The notes beneath the pieces are model-generated. The model made no database searches and was not told the origin of the DNA. It saw only the letters and a program-made list of their open reading frames with translations. DNA of 5,084 nucleotides from Pseudomonas sp. PGPPP3 (GTDB lineage Bacteria; Pseudomonadota; Gammaproteobacteria; Pseudomonadales; Pseudomonadaceae), in contig NKIE01000248.1 in the NCBI GenBank assembly GCA_002256055.1, forward strand, positions 1-5,084. The letters are read 5' to 3'. Below are positions 1-5,084 of this stretch, piece by piece; position 1 is the first letter of the stretch, and every line of letters begins with the position of its first letter. The position numbers and the translations under genes were made by a program.

Positions 1-572
1 CTACGAATGTGGGCGATGACTTGCGAGCGCACACGGAAGGTGTGGCGCACGTCTTCGTTGACGATCAGGTCGACGTAACGCTGGCGATAGCGCTGCTCGG
101 TGTCGGTCAGGCCGTGGTGCTTGTCCGGCAGCGGACGCAGCGACTTGGTCAGCAGGCGTACGTTGGTCATTTCCACGTACAGGTCGCCCTTGCCCGAGCG
201 AGCCAGGGTGCCTTCGGCGGCGATGATGTCGCCCAGGTCATAGTGCTTGACCGCTTCCAGAGTCTCAGCCGACAAGGTCTTGCGGTTGACGTAAACCTGC
301 AAGCGCCCGGTCATGTCCTGCAGCACCATAAAGGCACCGCGGTTGAGCACGATACGGCCGGCGATCTTGACCGGGATGGCGGCTTCAGCCAGCTCTTCCT
401 TGGTCTTGTCGGCGTATTGCTTTTGCAGGTTGTCGCAGTAGTTATCACGACGGAAATCATTGGGGAAGGCATTGCCCTGCTCACGCACGACCGCAAGCTT
501 TTCCTTGCGCTGGGCAATCAGCTTGTTCTCTTCCTCGTGGATGGCGTGCTCGTTTAGCGGTTGTTCGCTCAT
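1..572 (-). CDS. lysS: Lysyl-tRNA synthetase, class II (N-terminal part, cut by left edge)
   Basis: This gene encodes the cytoplasmic enzyme that charges tRNA-Lys with lysine using ATP. The window holds 190 N-terminal residues of a family usually about 500 long. Seen: a charged N-terminal helix, then residues 36-53 ([18 protein letters not shown]), a hallmark of bacterial LysS. The OB-fold anticodon-binding domain starts near residue 67 ([20 protein letters not shown]) and runs to about 145. The linker [25 protein letters not shown] (145-169, given here in outline) leads into the catalytic core, which is cut before motif 1 is complete. The ATG at 572-570 gives the expected [10 protein letters not shown] start. 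The upstream ribosome-binding site is weak (GGGAA about 11 bases away). It lies 45 bases after prfB on the same strand, matching the conserved prfB-lysS operon of gammaproteobacteria, so it is probably cotranscribed with prfB. No odd residues were seen. Confidence 0.97.
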   Translation of the reverse strand, partial: MSEQPLNEHAIHEEENKLIAQRKEKLAVVREQGNAFPNDFRRDNYCDNLQKQYADKTKEELAEAAIPVKIAGRIVLNRGAFMVLQDMTGRLQVYVNRKTLSAETLEAVKHYDLGDIIAAEGTLARSGKGDLYVEMTNVRLLTKSLRPLPDKHHGLTDTEQRYRQRYVDLIVNEDVRHTFRVRSQVIAHIR

Positions 573-617
573 GGTCGTAGGGTTCCCAAAAATAATTCGG
601 TCAGGCGCACTGGTCGC

Positions 618-1713
618 TTATAGGCCTTGCTTGAGGCTGGCTACCAGGTACTCGTCGATATCGCCATCCAGCACCTTGTCGCAGTCGCTGCGTTCGATGT
701 TGGTGCGCAGGTCCTTGATCCGCGACGCATCGAGGACATAAGAGCGGATCTGATGACCCCAGCCGATGTCCGACTTGGAGTCCTCCAGCACTTGCGAGGC
801 GGCGTTGCGTTTCTGCACTTCCTGCTCGTACAAGCGCGCGCGCAGCATTTTCATCGCCGTGTCTTTGTTGGCGTGCTGGGAGCGTTCGTTCTGGCAGCAG
901 ACCACGGTATTACTCGGCACGTGGGTAATTCGCACCGCCGAATCGGTGGTGTTTACGTGCTGACCACCGGCGCCCGAGGAACGGTAGGTGTCGATACGCA
1001 GGTCCGACGGGTTGATCTCGATTTCGATGTTGTCATCGATTTCCGGCGAGACGAACACCGCAGTGAACGAGGTGTGGCGACGATTGCCGGAGTCGAACGG
1101 GCTCTTGCGCACCAGACGGTGCACGCCGATCTCGGTACGTAGCCAGCCAAAGGCGTATTCGCCTTTGATGTGCACGGTAGCCCCTTTGATCCCGGCCACT
1201 TCGCCAGCGGACAACTCCATGATGGTGGCCTCAAAGCCACGCTTGTCGGCCCAGCGCAGGTACATGCGCAACAGCATGTTGGCCCAGTCCTGGGCCTCGG
1301 TGCCGCCGGAACCGGCCTGAATGTCCAGATAGGCGTTGTTCATGTCCATCTCGCCGCTGAACATGCGGCGGAACTCCAGGGCTTCCAGCGCCGTACGCAG
1401 GCGCTCAACCTCAGCAGCCACATCGTCGACGGCTGCCTGGTCTTCTTCTTCGGCCGCCATTTCCAGCAGGTCACGGGCATCGCCCAGACCGCTGCTCATT
1501 TCATCCAGGGTATCGACGATCTGCGCCAACTGGGCGCGCTCGCGCCCCAGATTCTGGGCGTACTCGGGATTATTCCAGACGCTTGGATCTTCCAGCTCGC
1601 GGTTAACTTCGATCAGCCGATCATGCTTATGATCGTAGTCAAAGATACCCCCGAATAGTCTGGGAGCGTTCGGATAGGTCCTTGATGCTATTGAGGATCG
1701 GGTTGATTTCCAT
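618..1713 (-). CDS. prfB: Peptide chain release factor 2, expressed through programmed +1 frameshift
   Basis: RF2 recognises UGA and UAA stop codons in the ribosomal A site and triggers peptide release. Two frames make one protein. Codons 1-24 (1713-1642) read [20 protein letters not shown] then RGYL and meet UGA at 1641-1639. Skipping the U at 1641 continues as [20 protein letters not shown] to the TAA at 620-618, giving 364 residues, the usual family length. Seen: the stop-codon-reading SPF tripeptide at about residues 204-206 ([15 protein letters not shown]), and the catalytic GGQ loop at 249-251 ([10 protein letters not shown]). The residue matching E. coli position 246 is Ser. The C-terminus is [15 protein letters not shown]-initiated reading of only the second frame from 1529 would lack the N-terminal domain and is not the true gene. 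Oddity: Thr follows GGQHVN, where E. coli has Arg; this is probably a lineage difference. It is followed by lysS. Confidence 0.98.
1638..1653 (-). promoter_or_regulatory. prfB: prfB programmed +1 frameshift site (autoregulatory recoding signal)
   Basis: Read on the minus strand, the site is CGGGGGTATCTTTGAC. It has a Shine-Dalgarno-like G-run (1652-1648), the slippery Leu codon CUU (1644-1642), the in-frame stop UGA (1641-1639) and a following C that weakens termination. This layout matches the well-studied E. coli prfB site. By established knowledge, low RF2 lets the ribosome slip +1 at CUU-U and make full-length RF2, while ample RF2 terminates after 24 residues. That is direct negative feedback on RF2 level. 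Confidence 0.96.
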
Positions 1714-1754
1714 GACGCAGGGCACTCGCAAACGGAACTTTGGAAAAGCCGGCG

Positions 1755-1783
1755 AGTATACCCCAGTCACCGCACGCTGGCAC
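1755..1783 (-). promoter_or_regulatory. Candidate sigma-70 promoter for prfB-lysS
   Basis: On the minus strand there is a -10 hexamer TATACT (1760-1755) and a -35-like GTGCCA (1783-1778, four of six matches to TTGACA), separated by exactly 17 bases. The predicted start near 1748 would give a short leader of about 35 bases before the prfB ATG at 1713. Position and spacing fit well, but the -35 is imperfect and nothing experimental is visible here. Confidence 0.45.
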
Positions 1784-2074
1784 GGTCGACGCGCCCCTGC
1801 GCCAGCCCGCAAACAGCCGCCAAGCCAGAGCCAGCAGCCCCTGAGCGCCAACACTGAGCGACGAATGGCCGGCAAATACCACGACCAGTTCTCCACCTCG
1901 GCGGACTGCCGCCGTTAGTGTGGCGCCATAAAAACAACAGCCCAGCACCTAGAAACGCACCAACACCCTCAATACATTTAAAAAAATCTATAGCTTTCAA
2001 ACACCTAATAAATGGGGCGCACTAATTGCTAGTGCAAAGCCGCCGTTATGACAACGCCAAAAAATTGAAACGGT

Positions 2075-2079
2075 CGGAG
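2075..2079 (+). promoter_or_regulatory. Ribosome-binding site deciding the LapG-like start
   Basis: CGGAG sits six bases before the ATG at 2086. This is the best Shine-Dalgarno match near this gene. It points to initiation in the signal-peptide frame rather than at any codon in the catalytic-domain frame, which has no ATG, GTG or TTG start upstream of the GTG at 2265. Confidence 0.65.
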
Positions 2080-2085
2080 CAGTTA

Positions 2086-2178
2086 ATGGACCATTCATCG
2101 ACACCCAAAACTACCTGGGTGCACCGCCTAATTCAGAGCGCCTTGCTCTGCCTGCTTGCCCCCGCCAACTACGCCTGA
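2086..2178 (+). other. Signal-peptide reading frame of the LapG-like gene (stops early)
   Basis: The ATG at 2086, preceded by a good ribosome-binding site, reads 30 codons to a TGA at 2176-2178. The peptide has a polar, positively charged start (MDHSSTPKTTWVHR), a hydrophobic core (LIQSALLCLLAPA) and an Ala-x-Ala type end (ANYA). That is what is expected of a Sec signal peptide for a periplasmic LapG-type enzyme. The catalytic domain continues one base back. The only homopolymer nearby is five Cs at 2159-2163; adding one C there would fuse the two frames. Confidence 0.7.
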
Positions 2179-2699
2179 GCAATTGGCAGCAACTGCTGGA
2201 GAACAACACCCATCTAGACGAGCCCGACAAACTGGAAGCCGTCAATCGCCTGATCAATCGGTCCGTGGCCTACGTCAGCGATCAGCAAGCCTGGGGCCAG
2301 GACGACTACTGGGCCACCCCCGAGGAAACCCTGCGCCTGGGCCAGGGCGACTGCGAAGACTTCGCCATCGCCAAATACTTCGCCCTGCTCAAGCTCGGCG
2401 TCGCTGTCGAGCGCCTGCGCCTTACTTACGTTAAGGCCTTGGGCCGCAACAGCGCACACATGGTGCTGGCCTACTACCCCAGCCCGAATGCCCAGCCGCT
2501 GATTCTCGACAATCTCAATAGCCAAATCCTGCCCGCCGCCGCTCGCCGCGATCTGCTGCCGGTGTACGCCTTCAATGGCCAAGGCATTTACCTAGCCAAG
2601 GCGCCAACCCAGAAACTGCGCCACCCGACCACCCTGCTGGCGCGCTGGGATGAGCTAAGCGCACGCCTGCAGGACAGCAACCTGCAACCCCTGCTGTAA
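2086..2699 (+). CDS. LapG-like periplasmic transglutaminase-like cysteine protease, frameshifted near N-terminus
   Basis: It resembles the bacterial transglutaminase-like cysteine protease family, whose best-known member LapG clips the retention module off the surface adhesin LapA and releases biofilm when c-di-GMP is low. Seen in the second frame: LSNWQQLLENN, then DDYWATPEETLRLGQGDCEDFAIAKYF (in outline), with catalytic Cys at 2352-2354, His at 2457-2459 (NSAHMVLAYY) and Asp at 2508-2510 (LILDNL). The family-typical LLPVYAFNGQGIYL and a C-terminal helix follow, up to the TAA at 2697-2699. The signal peptide is in another frame (2086-2178), so the two parts join only by a -1 shift or one extra base, which would give about 204 residues. 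Family members, as I recall, have roughly 25 more residues between the signal peptide and WQQLL, so a small deletion is also possible. It could be a pseudogene, a sequencing error or recoded. No lapD-like gene is adjacent. Family assignment is firm; function in this strain is uncertain. Confidence 0.8.
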
Positions 2700-2816
2700 A
2701 CCAATGCCGCGAGTAAACAGATAAGCAACCCAACAACATTGCCATCGAAAAATAAGATATACACTCAGCAAAATCTAAAAATACGCGCCACCGGCGCGCC
2801 TTGCTGAGCCCCAACC
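2700..2816 (+). other. Spacer between LapG-like gene and lysR, AT-rich with weak promoter-like elements
   Basis: The 117 bases are AT-rich except for the GC-rich inverted repeat near the right end. A weak promoter-like pair is present on the plus strand: TTGCCA at 2739-2744 and TACACT at 2760-2765, with a 15-base spacer that is short of the optimum. I saw no terminator directly after the LapG-like stop, so some read-through into the regulator is possible. Confidence 0.3.
2764..2808. repeat. Nested inverted repeat upstream of the LysR gene
   Basis: An outer perfect 8-bp arm pair, CTCAGCAA (2764-2771) and TTGCTGAG (2801-2808), encloses an inner 6-bp pair, CGCGCC (2784-2789) and GGCGCG (2793-2798), with loop ACC. 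The inner hairpin read on the minus strand is followed by TATTTTTAG, which resembles a leftward rho-independent terminator. On the plus strand there is no T-tract. The right outer arm contains the GAG (2806-2808) that is the best ribosome-binding candidate for the regulator at 2817. The structure could be a terminator, a regulator operator or a leader hairpin masking the ribosome-binding site. Confidence 0.6.
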
Positions 2817-3728
2817 ATGATGACCTTGCGCCAGATCCGCCACTTTATTGCGGTCGCAGAAACCGGCTCGATTTCCGCCGCCGCCCAAGCCGTGTTTATC
2901 TCCCAATCGACCCTGACCCTGGCCATTCAGCAGCTAGAAGAAGAGATTGGCGTTAGCCTGTTCAACCGCCACGCCAAAGGCATGAGCCTGACCCACCAGG
3001 GCCACCAGTTCCTGCGCCAGGCCCACCTGATCCTCGCCTCAGTAGACAACGCCAAGCGCAGCCTGCAACAGAGCACTGACCAGGTGGCCGGCCAACTGAC
3101 CATAGGCGTAACCAGCCTGGTGGCGGGCTACTACCTGGCCGATTTGATCACCCGTTTCCAGCGCGCCTACCCAAATGTGCAGACCCGGGTGATCGAGGAT
3201 GAACGGCCGTACATTGAGCACCTACTGATCAGCGGCGAAATCGATGTCGGCGTACTGATCCTCTCCAACCTGGAAGACCGCCACGCCCTGCAAACCGAGG
3301 TCCTCACCCACTCACCTTATCGCCTGTGGCTACCCGCCCAGCACCCTCTATTGGAACTGGACAGCATCAGCCTGGCGGACGTGGCCAGCCAGCCACTGAT
3401 CCAACTCAACGTCGATGAAATGGGCCTCAACGCCCAGCGCTTCTGGGCCCAGGCCAGCCTGCAGCCACACATCACCCTACGCACCGGCTCTACCGAGGCG
3501 GTGCGTAGCCTGGTGGCGGCCGGCCTCGGCTTATCGATCCAAGCCGACATGACCTACCGCCCCTGGTCCCTAGAGGGCGACATCATTGAGGCTCGCGCCC
3601 TAGTCGACCTGACCCAGACCCTCGATGTCGGTCTGGCCTGGCGCCGCGGTGCAGCCCGCCCAGCCCTAGTAGCGCCGTTCCTGACCGTAGCCCGCGAACA
3701 GCAAGGCGGCCGCAGGCCATCTATTTAA
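2817..3728 (+). CDS. LysR-family transcriptional regulator
   Basis: This is a cytoplasmic DNA-binding regulator of 303 residues, the normal family length. Seen: the N-terminal winged helix-turn-helix, residues 3-62, with TLRQIRHFIAVAETGSISAA, recognition region QSTLTLAIQQLEEEIGVSLF and wing residues GMSLTHQG. A linker helix follows to about residue 90. The effector-binding, periplasmic-binding-like domain spans about 91-293, starting GQLTIGVTSLVAGYYLADLI and including the typical SLVAAGLGLSIQ segment (231-242). The start is ATG at 2817, spaced eight bases from GAG. The second ATG at 2820 is an alternative differing by one residue. The effector cannot be read from sequence. It lies 136 bases upstream of, and on the same strand as, the aminobutyraldehyde dehydrogenase gene, so control of polyamine or GABA metabolism is a reasonable inference. 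Many LysR regulators are divergent from their targets; this one is not. No terminator follows it. Confidence 0.95.
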   Translation: MMTLRQIRHFIAVAETGSISAAAQAVFISQSTLTLAIQQLEEEIGVSLFNRHAKGMSLTHQGHQFLRQAHLILASVDNAKRSLQQSTDQVAGQLTIGVTSLVAGYYLADLITRFQRAYPNVQTRVIEDERPYIEHLLISGEIDVGVLILSNLEDRHALQTEVLTHSPYRLWLPAQHPLLELDSISLADVASQPLIQLNVDEMGLNAQRFWAQASLQPHITLRTGSTEAVRSLVAAGLGLSIQADMTYRPWSLEGDIIEARALVDLTQTLDVGLAWRRGAARPALVAPFLTVAREQQGGRRPSI

Positions 3729-3864
3729 TCGAACGCTGCTTTCAGTATTTAGCATTTGTAGGGAGCCAACCTGCGCTCTAGTCTCAGAACAACCCAAGCG
3801 CGGGTAGAAGGTCGCGGTCGCAGATAACCCTGTACCGCCCGATCAAGACGCAAGAGTGCTACAG
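3729..3864 (+). other. Spacer between lysR and patD, probable leader of patD
   Basis: It holds 136 bases without a gene. No hairpin with a T-tract ends the regulator, and no convincing -35/-10 pair or clear T-N11-A LysR box was found by eye, so patD may be partly cotranscribed with lysR. The segment 3757-3778 (TGTAGGGAGCCAACCTGCGC then TC) loosely recalls a decayed Pseudomonas REP unit but has only a 4-bp stem (GAGC/GCTC). AAGAG at 3852-3856 is a fair ribosome-binding site eight bases before the patD ATG. Confidence 0.4.
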
Positions 3865-5084
3865 ATGGTTGAAGCCAACGCGACACCCTTTTACAGCGAA
3901 CTGTTGATCGATGGCCAACTGCTGGCAGGCGAAGGCGCTGCCGAAGCAATCATCAATCCAGCCACGGGTGAAATTCTCACCCAGATCCGCGAAGCCTCTG
4001 CCGAGCAGGTTGAAGCTGCGATCCTGGCCGCACACCGCGCATTCAATGACTGGTCACGCACCACCCCGGCCCAACGCGCCGCAGTTTTGCTGGCGATTGC
4101 CGACGCCATCGAACAGCGCGCCGAACCCCTGGCGCGCCTGGAAGCCCTTAACTGTGGCAAGCCTCTGCACCTGACCCGTCAGGATGACCTCAGCGCCACC
4201 GTCGATGTATTCCGCTTCTTTGCCGGCGCCGTGCGCTGCCAGCAAGGCCAACTGGCCGGCGAATACCTGCCTGGCTACACCAGCATGGTGCGCCGCGACC
4301 CGCTCGGGGTGATTGCCTCTATCGCGCCGTGGAACTACCCACTGATGATGGCAGCCTGGAAGATCGCCCCCGCCCTGGCCGCCGGCAACACGCTGGTGTT
4401 CAAGCCTTCCGAACACACACCACTGTCAATTCTCGCACTGGCCCCGGCACTGAATGACATCCTTCCGCGCGGGGTCATCAACATCCTCTGCGGCGGCGGC
4501 GAAGGGGTCGGCAGCCATCTGGTCAGCCACCCCAAGGTGCGCATGGTGTCGCTGACCGGCGACATCGTCACCGGGCAAAAAATCCTCCAGGCCGCCGCCA
4601 AGACCCTCAAACGCACGCACCTGGAGCTGGGCGGCAAGGCGCCGGTAATCGTGTGCAATGACGCCGACCTCGAAGCCGTGGTCCAGGGCGTGCGTAGCTA
4701 CGGCTATTACAACGCCGGACAAGACTGCACCGCCGCCTGCCGCATTTACGCCCAGGCCGGTATCCATGATCGACTGGTCAGCGAGTTGGGCGATGCGGTG
4801 GCCAGCCTGCGCTTTGCCCGCAAGAAGGACAGCGACAACGAGCTAGGCCCACTGATCAGCGCTCGCCAGCGTGACCGGGTGGCCAGCTTTGTCGAGCGCG
4901 CCCTTGGCCAGCCCCATATCGAGCGGGTCACCGGCGCCGCAGCCCATCCCGGCCCAGGCTTCTTCTATCAACCAACCCTGTTGGCCGGCTGCAAGCAGGG
5001 CGACGAAATCGTCCAGCGCGAAGTGTTCGGTCCGGTCGTCACCGTGACCCGTTTCGACGAACTGGCCCAGGCCGTCGACTGGGC
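3865..5084 (+). CDS. patD: Gamma-aminobutyraldehyde dehydrogenase (5' part, cut by right edge)
   Basis: This NAD-dependent aldehyde dehydrogenase oxidises 4-aminobutanal to GABA, the second step of the putrescine transaminase route, in the cytoplasm. The window shows 406 codons with no stop; the E. coli YdcW/PatD protein is 474 residues. Seen: ELLIDGQLLAGEG at the start, NCGKPL near 130, DVFRFFAGAVRC near 147, and SIAPWNYPLMMAAWKIAPAL with the oxyanion Asn157. Also present are cofactor-binding Lys180 (FKPSE), the nucleotide loop SLTGDIVTG (229-237), general base Glu254 (LELGGKAPV) and nucleophile Cys288 within GYYNAGQDCTAACRIYAQ. EVFGPVVTV lies near the right edge. The GQDCTAACR context and VDVFRFFAGA favour this subfamily over betaine-aldehyde or succinate-semialdehyde dehydrogenases. 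The nucleotide loop has Asp233 where E. coli has Ser. The ATG at 3865 has AAGAG eight bases upstream; an in-frame GTG at 3856 is less likely. The substrate call is by resemblance. Confidence 0.9.
   Translation, partial: MVEANATPFYSELLIDGQLLAGEGAAEAIINPATGEILTQIREASAEQVEAAILAAHRAFNDWSRTTPAQRAAVLLAIADAIEQRAEPLARLEALNCGKPLHLTRQDDLSATVDVFRFFAGAVRCQQGQLAGEYLPGYTSMVRRDPLGVIASIAPWNYPLMMAAWKIAPALAAGNTLVFKPSEHTPLSILALAPALNDILPRGVINILCGGGEGVGSHLVSHPKVRMVSLTGDIVTGQKILQAAAKTLKRTHLELGGKAPVIVCNDADLEAVVQGVRSYGYYNAGQDCTAACRIYAQAGIHDRLVSELGDAVASLRFARKKDSDNELGPLISARQRDRVASFVERALGQPHIERVTGAAAHPGPGFFYQPTLLAGCKQGDEIVQREVFGPVVTVTRFDELAQAVDW

Larger units (their letters stand above)
1714..2085. other. Divergent intergenic region with no convincing gene
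   Basis: About 370 bases lie between the minus-strand prfB start and the plus-strand LapG-like start. The prfB-proximal half is GC-rich and holds the candidate prfB promoter. It also holds a 6-bp hairpin, CGGCGG-ACTG-CCGCCG (1899-1914), with no T-tract on either side, so it does not look like a terminator. From about 1960 to 2015 the sequence turns markedly AT-rich, which may mark a promoter for the rightward gene, but I found no well-spaced -35/-10 pair there. Short open frames on the minus strand (for example 1948-1688) show no recognisable domain and end by overlapping prfB. No tRNA, riboswitch or mobile element is visible. Confidence 0.6.

Noticed and set aside
627..1658. Long plus-strand open frames opposite prfB (for example 627-1142 and 1170-1658)
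   Set aside because: They are antisense shadows of the well-supported prfB coding sequence in GC-rich DNA and carry no recognisable domain.
1778..1795. TGGCACG as a sigma-54 promoter element
   Set aside because: The second element (TTGCA-like) is missing at the required spacing.
1899..1914. Hairpin CGGCGG-ACTG-CCGCCG as a terminator
   Set aside because: Neither side is followed by a T-tract, and no gene on either strand ends nearby.
1688..2000. Two overlapping minus-strand open frames (1948-1688 and 2000-1767) with hydrophobic stretches
   Set aside because: One starts only at TTG, neither has a good ribosome-binding site or a recognisable domain, they overlap each other, and the first runs into the start of prfB in another frame. 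The candidate prfB promoter lies within them.
1908..2048. A 10-base direct repeat, GCCGCCGTTA, at 1908-1917 and 2039-2048
   Set aside because: One exact 10-mer repeat is not unlikely by chance in a region this size, and nothing extends the match on either side.
2026..2051. TTGCTA and TTATGA as a promoter for the LapG-like gene
   Set aside because: The spacer is only 14 bases, too short for a normal sigma-70 promoter.
3891..4931. Minus-strand open frames opposite patD
   Set aside because: They are antisense to a clear aldehyde dehydrogenase with all catalytic residues; their low-complexity Ala/Arg/Ser content is typical of shadow frames.

Overview
The window is about 5.1 kb of GC-rich DNA. 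It looks like Pseudomonas sensu lato or a close gammaproteobacterial relative, because the predicted LysS, RF2, LapG-type and aminobutyraldehyde dehydrogenase proteins all resemble remembered Pseudomonas versions. No database search was possible, so the species is not named.

Left third, minus strand: the conserved translation pair prfB-lysS. The prfB gene (release factor 2) starts at 1713 and contains the classic autoregulatory +1 frameshift site (in-frame UGA at codon 25, with CUU before it and a C after it). It ends at 618. After 45 bases lysS (class II lysyl-tRNA synthetase) begins at 572 and runs off the left edge, giving 190 N-terminal residues. A plausible sigma-70 promoter for the pair sits at 1755-1783.

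Middle: a divergent intergenic stretch of about 370 bases (1714-2085) with no convincing gene. It is followed on the plus strand by a LapG-type periplasmic cysteine protease (2086-2699). Its Cys-His-Asp triad is intact. However, the well-placed ATG with a Shine-Dalgarno site and a good signal peptide lies in a different frame from the catalytic domain, so the gene is frameshifted near its N-terminus. It may also carry a small deletion.

Right half, plus strand: a LysR-family regulator (2817-3728), preceded by an unusual nested inverted repeat. After 136 bases comes the first 406 codons of a gamma-aminobutyraldehyde dehydrogenase (PatD/YdcW type, putrescine to GABA), which runs off the right edge. 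The regulator probably controls the dehydrogenase and whatever lies beyond it, but this rests on position only.

Functionally the window joins a housekeeping translation operon to an accessory block of three genes: a biofilm-type protease, a regulator and polyamine catabolism. The strongest leads are the frameshifted, apparently LapD-less LapG homologue and the inverted repeat over the LysR ribosome-binding region. I see no clear evidence of a wholly new system.
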